The notes beneath the pieces are model-generated. The model was not told where the DNA came from and did no database searches. It saw nothing but the letters and a program-made list of their open reading frames with translations. A DNA stretch of 64,000 bases, taken from positions 62,001-126,000 of the forward strand of contig JAAUTY010000005.1 of assembly GCA_012031265.1 (NCBI GenBank), written 5' to 3'. Of this stretch, positions 28,754 to 37,413 are shown piece after piece; the first letter of the stretch is position 1; the number at the start of each line of letters is the position of its first letter. The translations under genes and the position numbers were made by a program. Source of the DNA: Spirulinaceae cyanobacterium SM2_1_0. Its GTDB lineage: Bacteria; Cyanobacteriota; Cyanobacteriia; Cyanobacteriales; Spirulinaceae.

Positions 28754-29134
28754 ATGGCAGCCAAGCGCATTCTAGTCATCGATGATGAAGCAGATATTCG
28801 TGAAGTCGCCCAACTAAGCCTCGAGATCGGTCGCGGCTGGGAAGTGCTCGCCGCCGCCTCCGGGCAAGAAGGCATTGAGCTTGCCGCCACTTGTCAGCCC
28901 GATGCGATCCTGCTGGACGTAATGATGCCGGATATGGATGGACCGACCACCTGGCAGCGGCTGCAACAAAATCCAGCAACCCAGACAATCCCAGTCATTT
29001 TGCTCACGGCAAAAGTTCAGGCGACCGAGCAGCGCGGCTATGCGAAGCTCGGCGTCGCTGCTGTCTTAGCGAAGCCCTTTGACCCCGTGAAGCTCGCTGA
29101 CCTGATTGCCGAGGTGCTGCGTTGGGATAGTTAG
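28754..29134 (+). CDS. Single-domain response regulator (CheY-like)
   Basis: 126 residues forming one receiver domain: acidic pocket R-I-L-V-I-D-D-E-A-D, phospho-Asp in A-I-L-L-D-V-M-M-P-D-M-D-G, switch Thr in L-L-T-A-K and Lys in A-K-P-F-D-P. No output domain, so it acts by protein-protein contact or in a phosphorelay. The nearest kinases are the CheA hybrid and the PAS-GAF kinase upstream; either could be its donor (inference). It is convergent with the pentapeptide gene, with 7 bases between the stops. Confidence 0.92.
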   Translation: MAAKRILVIDDEADIREVAQLSLEIGRGWEVLAAASGQEGIELAATCQPDAILLDVMMPDMDGPTTWQRLQQNPATQTIPVILLTAKVQATEQRGYAKLGVAAVLAKPFDPVKLADLIAEVLRWDS

Positions 29135-29141
29135 CGTGGGG

Positions 29142-29801
29142 TCAATCTTCCTTGGGCAGGCGGGCAGACGACTGAGCTAGGTCAGTGCCAGTAACACAGG
29201 TTCGGTCTAGAGCGGCTCCCGCCCAATTGACCCCGGTTAATTCCGCACAGAGCAAATTAGCGCCGGTCAAATCAGCCCCGGCTAAATTCGCGCCGCGCAG
29301 ATCCGCCTCTTCAAGATTTGCCTCGCTCAGATTCGCCCCCTGCAAATCCGCCTGCGCCAAAATTGCGCCTCGGAGATTGGTGCTGCTGAGATTACTACCG
29401 CGCAAATCTGCGCCGCGTAAATCTGCACCCTGTAGATTTGCTCCAGTTAAGTTCGCTCCCCCCAGTAAAGCCGCAGCCAGCGTTGCTTGGGTCAGCTTCG
29501 CACCCATCAAGTTAGCCCCCCGCAAATTGCTGCCGCGCAAGTCGCTGCGGCTAAGGTCGGCTCGCAAAAAATTTGTGCCCAGAAAACTGGCGCGCAGGTC
29601 AGCCGCTACCAAAGTCGCCCCCAAGCAGTTCGCCCCGTCTAAACAGGCCCCGCGTAGATTCGCGGCTTGCAGTTGGCTGCCCGTCAGCGTTGCACCGGCT
29701 AGGTTGGCTTTTTCGAGCTGAGCCTGCACCAAGTTCTCATCTTCAAGATCGACTCCGGGCAACTGCTTGTGCGTCCCAGACCGGATTGCCGCAATATCCA
29801 T
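29142..29801 (-). CDS. Pentapeptide repeat protein
   Basis: 219 residues from ATG 29801 with AGGA at a good distance. After about 25 residues it consists almost entirely of A(D/N)LxG pentapeptides (for example A-N-L-R-G, A-D-L-R-G, A-N-L-T-G), which form a right-handed quadrilateral beta-helix. There is no signal peptide, so it is probably cytosolic. Pentapeptide proteins are numerous in cyanobacteria; a few mimic DNA, but nothing here points to a specific role. Confidence 0.93.
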   Translation of the reverse strand: MDIAAIRSGTHKQLPGVDLEDENLVQAQLEKANLAGATLTGSQLQAANLRGACLDGANCLGATLVAADLRASFLGTNFLRADLSRSDLRGSNLRGANLMGAKLTQATLAAALLGGANLTGANLQGADLRGADLRGSNLSSTNLRGAILAQADLQGANLSEANLEEADLRGANLAGADLTGANLLCAELTGVNWAGAALDRTCVTGTDLAQSSARLPKED

Positions 29802-29909
29802 CAAAATCCTCGCCGCTCTCCATCCATAGTTCTCATCGGCAACTGAAGTTCACCCACAATCCGCTACGCCCCGATCCTACTATGGCAGCGGCATTTGGCA
29901 ACGCCGTCA

Positions 29910-31268
29910 CTAGCCGCGTGCCGCCGCAAAAACCGCTTCTGGCTCATCAAGCAGCCAAATCCCCGCCGCAATTTTGGGCTGGTCGGTAGGCAGACTCATG
30001 CCTTGCTGCAAGCCCATGACCAAGAGCGCCAGCGCCTCGACCAACTTGGGGTCGAAGGCCGAACCGGCTTTGGCTTGGCAGACGGCTAGAGCAGTGGCGA
30101 AGGGCGCGTCATTACCGGCTTGTTTGTGTTCGGCGATCGCCTGTTGAAAATAGGCCAGCAAAGCGAGAATCCGCGACTCCAGCGGAATCGCATCATAGCT
30201 CAAGCCCTCGGGCTGCCCGCTGCCATCCCAACACTCACTCTGGTGGGTGATGATATTGGTGATCGCCTGTAGGCGAGGCATCGCCCGCATCACAGAAGTC
30301 TTGGGCAAAAGGCCTTGCTGAGCCAGGATCTGCCGCTGCGCCTGTGCTTTGAGATCGCTAGTTATCGTCGTCCCTTGCAACGGTGCCAAGCGATGCAACA
30401 AACCCGCCAATCGCAACCGTTTTAATTGCCAAGCTGGCAAATCCAGTAGTTGCCCCATCACTTCTGCGAGTGCAGCCACCTCCGCCGCCGCCAAGGGATT
30501 ACGGGCATCAGCCTGGTCGATCAACTGCGCCATGCGGAGAAACGCCTGGAGTTCATTAGAAGCCAGATTATCGTCAAGGGCTTGCGCAGCCGTCAACGCT
30601 TCTGTCGTCTGGTGGGTCGCCTGGAGGTAGCTGACCACCTTCATCACCACTGTATTCAGGTCATCGCGCTGGCAGTGATCTGACTCCGTTTGCATCATCG
30701 CGACTCGCGTCGTCAACTGCTGTTGCAATTTGGGATCGTACTGGCCGATATGGGCGATCGCCAGCTCAATAGCCACCTTGACGAGCATCGGCTCAAATGT
30801 CCAAAAGCCATAGAACTTCCGCTCAAGATCATTGTCTGGCTCACCCGCCGGCCCATAGTCAGCCGGCATCAGCTCCTGGCACAACACCATCGCCGCGTAG
30901 GTCGGCGAAAGAATGATTAAATGCCACTCTCGAGCCAGTGGATCATCCGGCGCAATGCTGACCAAAGACACATTGGCTCGGTGCGCGGTCTGCGGCAAGT
31001 CGGCAAAGCCAGAATCACGGGTCGCCATCACGGCAACCTGAGCCGCGCAATCAGCGATCGCCGCGTAGCGTTCAGCCTCCTGCGCGTACCAACGCCCCTG
31101 CTGAAATGCCGAGACCAACAGCGGTTGGCTATCCGTCTCCAGCACAAAATCCTCTAGGGCATGGCACAGCGCCACCAGCGTATTCTTGTAATAGGTGCCA
31201 AAATTCAGCGGTCGCTGCACCGAACGGCGAGCAGCCACTAATTTTTGGAGCAACGAGCCTTCTAGCAT
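29910..31268 (-). CDS. DICT sensory domain protein with degenerate HD-GYP-like C-terminus
   Basis: 452 residues from ATG 31268; an open extension to 31469 overlaps the upstream gene and is unlikely. The N-terminal half resembles the DICT sensory domain found with GGDEF and two-component proteins (T-Y-Y-K-N-T-L-V-A-L-C-H-A-L-E-D-F near residue 22, then Q-G-R-W-Y-A-Q-E-A-E-R-Y). The C-terminal half resembles HD-GYP phosphodiesterases (H-Q-S-E-C-W-D-G-S-G-Q-P-E-G-L), but the expected HD is read as H-R in G-L-L-H-R-L-A. Catalysis is doubtful; a c-di-GMP- or light-related sensor role is inference. The radical SAM gene precedes it by 31 bp on the same strand, so the two likely form an operon. Confidence 0.75.
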   Translation of the reverse strand: MLEGSLLQKLVAARRSVQRPLNFGTYYKNTLVALCHALEDFVLETDSQPLLVSAFQQGRWYAQEAERYAAIADCAAQVAVMATRDSGFADLPQTAHRANVSLVSIAPDDPLAREWHLIILSPTYAAMVLCQELMPADYGPAGEPDNDLERKFYGFWTFEPMLVKVAIELAIAHIGQYDPKLQQQLTTRVAMMQTESDHCQRDDLNTVVMKVVSYLQATHQTTEALTAAQALDDNLASNELQAFLRMAQLIDQADARNPLAAAEVAALAEVMGQLLDLPAWQLKRLRLAGLLHRLAPLQGTTITSDLKAQAQRQILAQQGLLPKTSVMRAMPRLQAITNIITHQSECWDGSGQPEGLSYDAIPLESRILALLAYFQQAIAEHKQAGNDAPFATALAVCQAKAGSAFDPKLVEALALLVMGLQQGMSLPTDQPKIAAGIWLLDEPEAVFAAARG

Positions 31269-31299
31269 AGGTAGAAATCGGTGGAGTGCAAAGTTGAGT

Positions 31300-32883
31300 T
31301 CAGGTAAGCGCGACCAGCTCTTTGCGAAGCGTACCAGTACGCTCCGGTAACGGCGCATTGAGAGCCTCCTCAAGCGGCGCACAACCCAGACGCGCTTCCA
31401 AAATCCGCATGACTTCACGCCCGAAATCATTAGGATCTTGTTGCCAGGCCTGCAAGCAGACCTCGCCAAAGAAAGAGCCTAGCGGCTCAGGGTTCCAGAG
31501 CAACTTACGAGCCGTCCAGGGCATGACACTCATCGGGTTATAACCGACCTTGAGGATGTCATTCTTCAGCGCATAACCCTCCAAGTGCGTATGCGGTTGC
31601 AAGCCGATAAAAAAGATTGCCGGTTCAACCTTATCCTCACCAAAAATCGCTTCCAAAGCGCGGTGATAGGCAATCGTCTGCCGAATCGTCGCCTCAGTCT
31701 CGTCGATCACATTGAACGAGTAATTGACCGAGACCAAATCGTTGTAGCCAGACGCCTTCAGGTCGCGGCAGTTTTGCAGCACCGTGCGGAGGTTGTAGCC
31801 CATCCGCATCTTACGCACTAGCTCCTGAGAGCCACTCGTGATCCCAATCTCAAAATAATTCATCCCGGTCTTGACCATGAGGTCACAGAGTTCCGGAGTT
31901 AGATTGTCAGCGCGAATATAGGCCGCCCAGTGGATGTCATCCAGCCCAGCGTCGAGAATTTTTTGCAGCAGCTCGATCACATCGTCAATAAAGCGGCGGG
32001 CTGGAATAAATTGCGCGTCCGTAAACCAGAAATTGCGCGCCCCGCGCCGATAGAGTTGCTCAATCTCCTTGACGACTTCATCAGCAGGATTGATCCGCAC
32101 TTGCTTGCCTTCGACCACAGTGTAAATGCAGTAGCAGCAGTTGTGCGGGCAACCCCGCTTGGTCTGGACGCCAATATAGAAATCGCCGTCCTGAAGGTAA
32201 TAGTTAAATGCCGGCCAAATTCGCTCAATATAGTCGTAGTCGCAGGCTGTTTTTTCAATCGGCGCGGGAGCTTCGTGAATGAGGCGATCGCGCGGCAGCG
32301 TTTCACCGACGATATAACAGCGCTCCTGCTCCAGGCTGTCCTGACGTAGCAGCTTTTCTAACAGTGCTTCGCCTTCACCGACCGATACAATCGTGCCCCG
32401 GGGCAGCAGCGTCGCCATCTGCTCATAGAAGACACTCACAGCGCCACCGCCCACCACCACCCGCGCCTGGGGGCAATAGCGGCGAGCACGCTTGAGACCG
32501 CGCCGAATCAAACCCTGATTGCGCCAGAGTTCGCCGTAATACGCCGACGCCACCTTTAGACCACCGACCGCGCCCCGCAAGCGCCGCAGGGGGTTTTTGG
32601 CATAGTACAGCTCAAACGCATTCTGCAAGGGGTTCCCAGCACGACCGCCAACCGGCGCATAGATCTGGATGTCTCGCCAAGAGAAAACGAGTAGCGTCGG
32701 CTGGTAGGCATCAATCGCCCGGTCAAGCGTCGCACCGAACTCCAGCGGTGGCACCGTACCCAGGTCAAAGATTTGCTGCTCGACCTCTGGAAAAAGCTTG
32801 TGAACGTGATCGGCTAGGTAAATGACACCGATCGGAAAAATGGGATTGCAGGGGAGGCGGACGTAAAGGATTTTCTCAGTCAT
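31300..32883 (-). CDS. Radical SAM protein, photosystem II high-light acclimation type
   Basis: 527 residues. The N-terminal part resembles a B12-binding-like Rossmann domain (V-V-V-G-G-G-A-V-S-V-F-Y). The radical SAM core carries the [4Fe-4S] motif C-P-H-N-C-C-Y-C (CxxxCxxC) near residue 245, followed by W-F-T-D-A-Q-F-I-P and F-E-I-G-I-T-S-G-S-Q-E-L. The whole sequence matches a strongly conserved cyanobacterial family usually annotated as photosystem II high-light acclimation radical SAM protein; that role is recalled from the family, not shown here. The DICT gene follows in the same direction. A possible promoter with a repeated GGTTAAG lies at 33036-33067. Confidence 0.8.
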   Translation of the reverse strand: MTEKILYVRLPCNPIFPIGVIYLADHVHKLFPEVEQQIFDLGTVPPLEFGATLDRAIDAYQPTLLVFSWRDIQIYAPVGGRAGNPLQNAFELYYAKNPLRRLRGAVGGLKVASAYYGELWRNQGLIRRGLKRARRYCPQARVVVGGGAVSVFYEQMATLLPRGTIVSVGEGEALLEKLLRQDSLEQERCYIVGETLPRDRLIHEAPAPIEKTACDYDYIERIWPAFNYYLQDGDFYIGVQTKRGCPHNCCYCIYTVVEGKQVRINPADEVVKEIEQLYRRGARNFWFTDAQFIPARRFIDDVIELLQKILDAGLDDIHWAAYIRADNLTPELCDLMVKTGMNYFEIGITSGSQELVRKMRMGYNLRTVLQNCRDLKASGYNDLVSVNYSFNVIDETEATIRQTIAYHRALEAIFGEDKVEPAIFFIGLQPHTHLEGYALKNDILKVGYNPMSVMPWTARKLLWNPEPLGSFFGEVCLQAWQQDPNDFGREVMRILEARLGCAPLEEALNAPLPERTGTLRKELVALT

Positions 32884-33035
32884 CAGTCCAATTTTAAATA
32901 CGGATTACAAGCTAGGGACTCATCGTCAGCACGGTCAATGTGCAGTCAGCAACGCAGCTGGGACGCATTCCCAAACCTTTGTCCCGACTGAGCACCAGTA
33001 TCGAGGCTGTCCACTAATTCTGAGAAATTATGACT

Positions 33036-33067
33036 TTTATACACATATCTTAACCTCAAACTTAACC
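33036..33067 (-). promoter_or_regulatory. Candidate promoter/operator of the radical SAM operon
   Basis: On the minus strand GGTTAAG occurs twice with a 12-bp period (plus 33049-33055 and 33061-33067), followed 7 bases later by TATAAA (plus 33036-33041), a possible -10. The layout suits an activator bound at the -35 position. It is not an exact Pho box, which has an 11-bp period. Regulator unknown. Confidence 0.35.
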
Positions 33068-33089
33068 AATAAGCGATCCCCTGGCTGAT

Positions 33090-33212
33090 TTAGGCCGGGG
33101 CAGGGCGGGTGACTCGCCGCTCGCCCAGCGAACCACAGCGGGTAGGCAAATCTAATCCGGGCATTTTGCCCCAGTGACCGCGCAGCAGCTCGGTCAGGCT
33201 GAGATATTTCAT
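33090..33212 (-). CDS. Doubtful 40-residue ORF
   Basis: ATG at 33212 opens a 40-residue frame with an ordered start (MKYLSLTELLRGHWGKMPG) and an Arg-rich end (GERRVTRPAPA). There is no clear ribosome-binding site and no family was recognised. It could be a remnant of a longer gene or chance in GC-rich DNA. Confidence 0.2.
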   Translation of the reverse strand: MKYLSLTELLRGHWGKMPGLDLPTRCGSLGERRVTRPAPA

Positions 33213-33224
33213 CGTGCCATCGCC

Positions 33225-33246
33225 GGGGAGCGCGATCGCCCTCCCC
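33225..33246. repeat. 22-bp inverted repeat centred on a HIP1 octamer
   Basis: GGGGAG and CTCCCC flank C-GCGATCGC-C, so the whole 22 bp form a hairpin or cruciform around the HIP1 palindrome at 33232-33239. It is intergenic and could act as a transcription barrier. Confidence 0.45.
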
Positions 33247-33386
33247 GCGTATTCCTAAGCAGCCCACCCGGGTCACAGTTGAGAAAAATAGGATTGGTAG
33301 TCGTATTTACAGCCATCGGGGATCAGCCAGTGTTAAGTTATTGGGCGTAATAGTAATCGCTGATAGCAGAGGGCCTTAATAACGAT

Positions 33387-33749
33387 ATGGCTCAAATTTT
33401 TGATCCCGTTCCCAGTAGCGCTAGCAATCCCGTTCTTTGTTGCTACGTCAATGCTACTAGCCAGATTCAGGTTGCTCGGATTACGAATATCGATAATTGG
33501 TATTTTGAAAGAGTCGTTTTTCCAGGGCAGCGTCTAGTTTTCGAGGCTCTGCCAGACGCGCTTTTAGAGATACATTCCGGCATGATGGCGAGCGCGATCC
33601 TCTCGGATACAATCCCCTGCGAGCGCTTACGGATCGATGGCGACAGTGGTAGCAGTGAGATTGGCATAGCGCCCCCTACCGCGAGGGGATCTGACCACTC
33701 ACTATCTCTAGATGGCGATATAACAGCATTGGTCGCGGCTGCCTGCTAA
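33387..33749 (+). CDS. DUF1830 family protein
   Basis: 120 residues. The N-terminal 80 residues match the cyanobacteria-specific DUF1830 family, with L-C-C-Y-V-N-A-T-S-Q-I-Q-V-A-R-I-T, W-Y-F-E-R-V-V-F-P-G-Q-R-L-V-F-E-A and S-D-T-I-P-C-E-R-L. The C-terminal tail is S/A/G-rich and variable. It is a soluble beta-rich protein of unknown function. Single gene; an 8-bp stem hairpin lies about 80 bp downstream. Confidence 0.88.
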   Translation: MAQIFDPVPSSASNPVLCCYVNATSQIQVARITNIDNWYFERVVFPGQRLVFEALPDALLEIHSGMMASAILSDTIPCERLRIDGDSGSSEIGIAPPTARGSDHSLSLDGDITALVAAAC

Positions 33750-34245
33750 GGCACGAGCTAGCATTGGATGGCAAGTCAACACGTTGAGCCACCCTAGTCG
33801 TTTTTGCTAAAGCACTGGAGCAAGGTGTCTAGAGGCTGCCCTTCACAGCAGCCTCACTGTTGTTGGCTGAAGAAGTGGCGACCATCAGCATCTAGGCTCA
33901 GAAAAGACTAGCGCAACTTCATAAGTAGGCGCTCAAACAACTTCCGAGGGTGAGTTAGTTTTGGCTAGTGCTGTCCCCGGTCAACCAACAGGCTTTGACC
34001 AAGCAATCACTGACTTAAAATTGGATTTTGTAACCTTAACAGCGCTGATCAAGCCTGGGACTGAGATAGGCAGCTTCAATAGGTAGCCGGATCACGGGTC
34101 TTGATGCCCCCGCGAATACCCAATTGTCAAGTCTCAGTCGCCGCGCTTCGCATCGCAGCCAGACCTACGGAAGACCACGCCTGAGGTTACACTTTGTTCC
34201 AACTGCTGTCGTCATCAGCCTGCTCATCAATTCGCCAAACTTGCT
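33750..34245. other. Intergenic region, no gene seen
   Basis: 496 bp. Apart from the hairpin at 33832-33855 nothing was recognised: no ORF with a usable start, no tRNA and no known riboswitch. Composition is slightly less GC-rich than the coding neighbours. Confidence 0.5.
33832..33855. terminator. 8-bp hairpin downstream of DUF1830
   Basis: GAGGCTGC (33832-33839) and GCAGCCTC (33848-33855) form a perfect stem with an 8-base loop. There is no T tract after it, so terminator function is tentative. Confidence 0.4.
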
Positions 34246-34740
34246 GTGAATCGCTCCGGTCTTCTGAGTGTCATCCTTGGCATCCTGCTGCTCGGCGGGT
34301 GTCGTGGCCTCTGGGTCACGCCTCAGGAACTCACCGGCGGCCTTAATACCGGTGCGCCAGAACTAGATCCCGCCTACAGCAGCGATGGACGCTATCTCGC
34401 TTTTGCCTCCGACCGCGAGGGGCGGCGTGACATCTACTTATTTGACCTGCAAGCCCGTCGTCTGATCCCACTCCCCAACCTCAACCGGCGCAATTCGGCT
34501 CAGGAACAACCGGCTCTGAGTGCCGATGGTCGTTACATCGCCTACGTCTCCAGCGAGCGGGGCAAGCCGGACGTGCTCGTCTATGATCGCCAGACCCAGC
34601 GCTCGGAGCTGCTCACGGCGAACATCCGGGGAGCAGCCCGCCAACCGACGATCAGCGGTGACGGCCGCCGCATTGCCTTCCAAACTTCGCAATCCGGACA
34701 GTGGAATATTGCCACGGTAGAGCGGCCGGCGGCTCCGTGA
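34246..34740 (+). CDS. TolB/PD40-type beta-propeller lipoprotein
   Basis: 164 residues from a GTG start. A signal peptide with lipobox L-L-G-G-C ends near residue 19. Three PD40-like blades follow, each with D/E-x-x-P-A/T-x-S-x-D-G-R-x-I/L-A-F/Y: PAYSSDGRYLAFASDREG, PALSADGRYIAYVSSERG and PTISGDGRRIAFQTSQSG. This resembles the propeller of TolB but is much shorter than TolB (about 430 residues) and lacks its N-terminal domain. Probably an outer- or plasma-membrane lipoprotein of unknown role. ftsQ follows about 280 bp downstream. Confidence 0.85.
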   Translation: MNRSGLLSVILGILLLGGCRGLWVTPQELTGGLNTGAPELDPAYSSDGRYLAFASDREGRRDIYLFDLQARRLIPLPNLNRRNSAQEQPALSADGRYIAYVSSERGKPDVLVYDRQTQRSELLTANIRGAARQPTISGDGRRIAFQTSQSGQWNIATVERPAAP

Positions 34741-35018
34741 ATGACCTGCCAGTCCTAGCCTATCTGCTCGCTCCCGCCGTTTGACCTCATGCCAACCGGG
34801 AGCGAATCGGGCAACGGGCGGATTTCTGGGGCAACTGGATCTAAACCTCAGCAACTTGGGCTATTATGCTGGGTAATTTGTCGCTCCAAATCTGCCTGAT
34901 GCCTAGCAGCGTCTGGAATTCGCCGCATCAGGTTCCAGAATGTTGAGCGAATCAGACGGGTCAAACTGGCAGTCCCACCCGGACTTCTCTCCCTTTGCAA
35001 CGCGATTAGGAAGCGTCA

Positions 35019-35831
35019 ATGTCCAGCATTGCCTCGGTCTCTCCGGCTGATCTGAAATCTCGGCGGCAAAAACTCAAGCGCCGTCGCCAACTCCGTATCT
35101 TGCAGGCGATTTGGCGATCGCTCCTCGTGGGCAGTCTCATTGGCAGCACCATCTGGATCAGCACACGACCGGCTTGGACCATCCGCCATGCCGACCAGAT
35201 TGATATCGAAGGCAACGAGTTGCTGGATGCCGCCACGATTCGCTCTTTGATCCCCATTGACTATCCTCAGCGCTTGTTCCAGCTCCAGCCCCAAGTGCTG
35301 AGCGAGCAAATCGCGGCTAACGTGCCGATCGCTGAAGCAACGGTCACTCGCAAGCTCTTGCCGCCTGGACTGACGATCACCGTCCAAGAGCGTCAGCCGG
35401 TTGCCGTTGCCTTGATCGAGGGCGAGCCAGATGAGGCCGGTCACAAGCAGACAACTGTTGGCCTAGTAGATGAGCAGGGCGTCTGGCTGCCGCGAGAACA
35501 CTATGCTGCCCTCGAAGCCAGCGCCAAATCACCCAAACTCGTGGTTGTTGGCTTGGACGCGGCCTATCGCGATTATTGGGCTGATCTGTATGAGGCCGTC
35601 AGCCAAGCGCGGCTGGAAATTTTTGAAATCGATCTCCGCGATCCCAATAATCTCTTGCTCGAGACCGAACTGGGTCTGGTTCATTTGGGGGCTTATTCAC
35701 GCCACCAGTTCCCCGAACAGTTAGAAGTCCTCGCCCAAATGCGCGAACTACCAACCCATATCGAGAGCGATCGCATCGCCTACATTGACCTAAAAGTTCC
35801 TCAGTCTCCGTCCATTCAGTTGCGTCAGTAA
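35019..35831 (+). CDS. ftsQ: Cell division protein FtsQ
   Basis: 270 residues with AGGAAG ahead of ATG 35019. An R/K-rich cytoplasmic N-terminus and a single transmembrane helix (about 33-50) precede a POTRA domain beginning D-Q-I-D-I-E-G-N-E-L-L-D and an FtsQ beta domain (V-Q-E-R-Q-P-V-A-V-A, then W-L-P-R and the C-terminal I-D-L-K-V-P). FtsQ links early and late divisome proteins in the periplasm. ftsZ follows after 208 bp, the usual cyanobacterial order. Sequence is divergent but the architecture and neighbour are diagnostic. Confidence 0.9.
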   Translation: MSSIASVSPADLKSRRQKLKRRRQLRILQAIWRSLLVGSLIGSTIWISTRPAWTIRHADQIDIEGNELLDAATIRSLIPIDYPQRLFQLQPQVLSEQIAANVPIAEATVTRKLLPPGLTITVQERQPVAVALIEGEPDEAGHKQTTVGLVDEQGVWLPREHYAALEASAKSPKLVVVGLDAAYRDYWADLYEAVSQARLEIFEIDLRDPNNLLLETELGLVHLGAYSRHQFPEQLEVLAQMRELPTHIESDRIAYIDLKVPQSPSIQLRQ

Positions 35832-36039
35832 CTGTGCTGGCAATTTCTGCGGTTCAGCTTGCGATTCTGGCAGACCGTGCTAAAGTTTGGTGAGGCAAAG
35901 ACAGTTAGGTTGATCGATTAGAGATTGCGCGATTGTTATTTGCCAATGCTGTTGGTTCTGCTGAGGGCACAATTGTTGTTCTAAGCAGTGAAGGCCGAAC
36001 ATTCAATCATCCGCATTTGCCTGCCGCCACCTTTGAGAA

Positions 36040-37392
36040 ATGACACAAGATAGTAAACTAGGGCATACCTATAGCAGTGCCGCTGAGCAGGCGAATCTAG
36101 CCACGCTCGCTGAAGGCGAGCTGGCTAGCGGCAGCACTGCTTTGTCCCTGTCACCGCGTCGCGAGCAGGGTTCATTTCCGGTAGAAGAGGTTAGGAGTAG
36201 TCACGTCGTGCCAGGTAACGTCGCCAAAATTAAAGTCATCGGTGTTGGTGGCGGTGGTTGCAATGCCGTCAATCGCATGATCGCCAGTAATGTGACTGGC
36301 GTTGAGTTCTGGTCAATCAATACGGACTCTCAAGCACTTGAGCAGGCTACTGCATCCAAGCGAATCCAGCTCGGTCAGAAGCTGACGCGCGGCCTTGGGG
36401 CTGGGGGTAATCCGGCAATTGGTCAAAAGGCAGCGGAAGAGTCGCGCGACGAGATCGCTCATGCTCTCGAAGACACAGACCTTGTTTTCATCACATCCGG
36501 CATGGGCGGCGGCACGGGTACCGGTGCTTCCTCCGTCGTCGCTGAGATCGCTAAGGAGATGGGCTGCTTGACTGTTGGCATCGTCACCCGTCCCTTCACC
36601 TTTGAGGGGCGTCGCCGTGCCGCTCAGGCTGAGGAAGGAATCGCAGCGCTTCAGGGTCGCGTTGACACCTTGATCGTGATTCCCAATAACAAACTCCTCT
36701 CCGTCATCTCACCCGAGACGCCCGTTCAGCAAGCTTTCATGGTGGCGGATGACATTCTTCGCCAGGGCGTTCAAGGCATCTCGGATATCATCGTCATCCC
36801 CGGCTTGGTGAATGTTGATTTTGCTGACGTGCGCGCAGTCATGGCGGATGCTGGCTCTGCATTGATGGGCATTGGTACTGGCTCCGGTAAGTCTCGCGCT
36901 CGGGAAGCGGCGACCTCTGCTATTTCCTCGCCGCTGCTTGAATCTTCGATCGAGGGCGCGAAGGGGATCGTCTTCAACATTACCGGTGGCTCCGATCTGA
37001 CCCTGCATGAAGTGAACACGGCGGCTGAAACCATCTACGAGGTGGTCGATCCCAACGCGAACATCATCTTCGGCGCAGTCATTGATGAAACCATGCAGGG
37101 TGAAGTGCAAATCACGGTCATCGCCACGGGTTTTTCGGGTGAGCCGGGTAAAGCGCCCGCTACCTCGACACGTACCAGCGTCAAGCCATCCCGCCCGCCG
37201 CTGAATGTTCCCACCCCGACGGCAGTACCGCGATCGACGATGGCCAGCACAGCGCCTCGAGTCACTGCTCCCCAGCCGCAAGTGCGAACTCAGTCCCTAG
37301 TCACTGCCGATGAGTCGGCTCTCAAGGATAGCGGGAACAATGGCTTGGACATTCCTGAGTTTCTACAGCGCCGTCGCTTTCCGCGTCGCTAG
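36040..37392 (+). CDS. ftsZ: Cell division GTPase FtsZ
   Basis: 450 residues. After a variable 60-residue N-terminus comes the tubulin-like GTPase: [19 protein letters not shown], the signature loop [10 protein letters not shown], and the T7 synergy loop with [11 protein letters not shown]-rich linker (about 365-435) ends in the conserved C-terminal peptide [10 protein letters not shown] that binds membrane tethers. It forms the cytokinetic Z-ring at the membrane. The 208-bp upstream gap probably carries a dedicated promoter. thiD follows closely. Confidence 0.98.
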   Translation: MTQDSKLGHTYSSAAEQANLATLAEGELASGSTALSLSPRREQGSFPVEEVRSSHVVPGNVAKIKVIGVGGGGCNAVNRMIASNVTGVEFWSINTDSQALEQATASKRIQLGQKLTRGLGAGGNPAIGQKAAEESRDEIAHALEDTDLVFITSGMGGGTGTGASSVVAEIAKEMGCLTVGIVTRPFTFEGRRRAAQAEEGIAALQGRVDTLIVIPNNKLLSVISPETPVQQAFMVADDILRQGVQGISDIIVIPGLVNVDFADVRAVMADAGSALMGIGTGSGKSRAREAATSAISSPLLESSIEGAKGIVFNITGGSDLTLHEVNTAAETIYEVVDPNANIIFGAVIDETMQGEVQITVIATGFSGEPGKAPATSTRTSVKPSRPPLNVPTPTAVPRSTMASTAPRVTAPQPQVRTQSLVTADESALKDSGNNGLDIPEFLQRRRFPRR

Positions 37393-37413
37393 CTGCTCGG
37401 TTTGCCTGTGAGC

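Larger units (their letters stand above)
32884..33386. other. Intergenic region between divergent radical SAM and DUF1830 genes
   Basis: 503 bp. It holds a repeated heptamer upstream of the radical SAM gene, an inverted repeat centred on a HIP1 site (33225-33246) and one doubtful short ORF (33090-33212, minus). The segment between 33290 and 33386 is AT-richer and probably carries the DUF1830 promoter. Confidence 0.5.

Noticed and set aside
33040-33070. Pho-box-like CTTAACC repeats
   Set aside because: Period is 12 bp rather than 11 and only two units exist, so it is listed only as a generic repeat operator.
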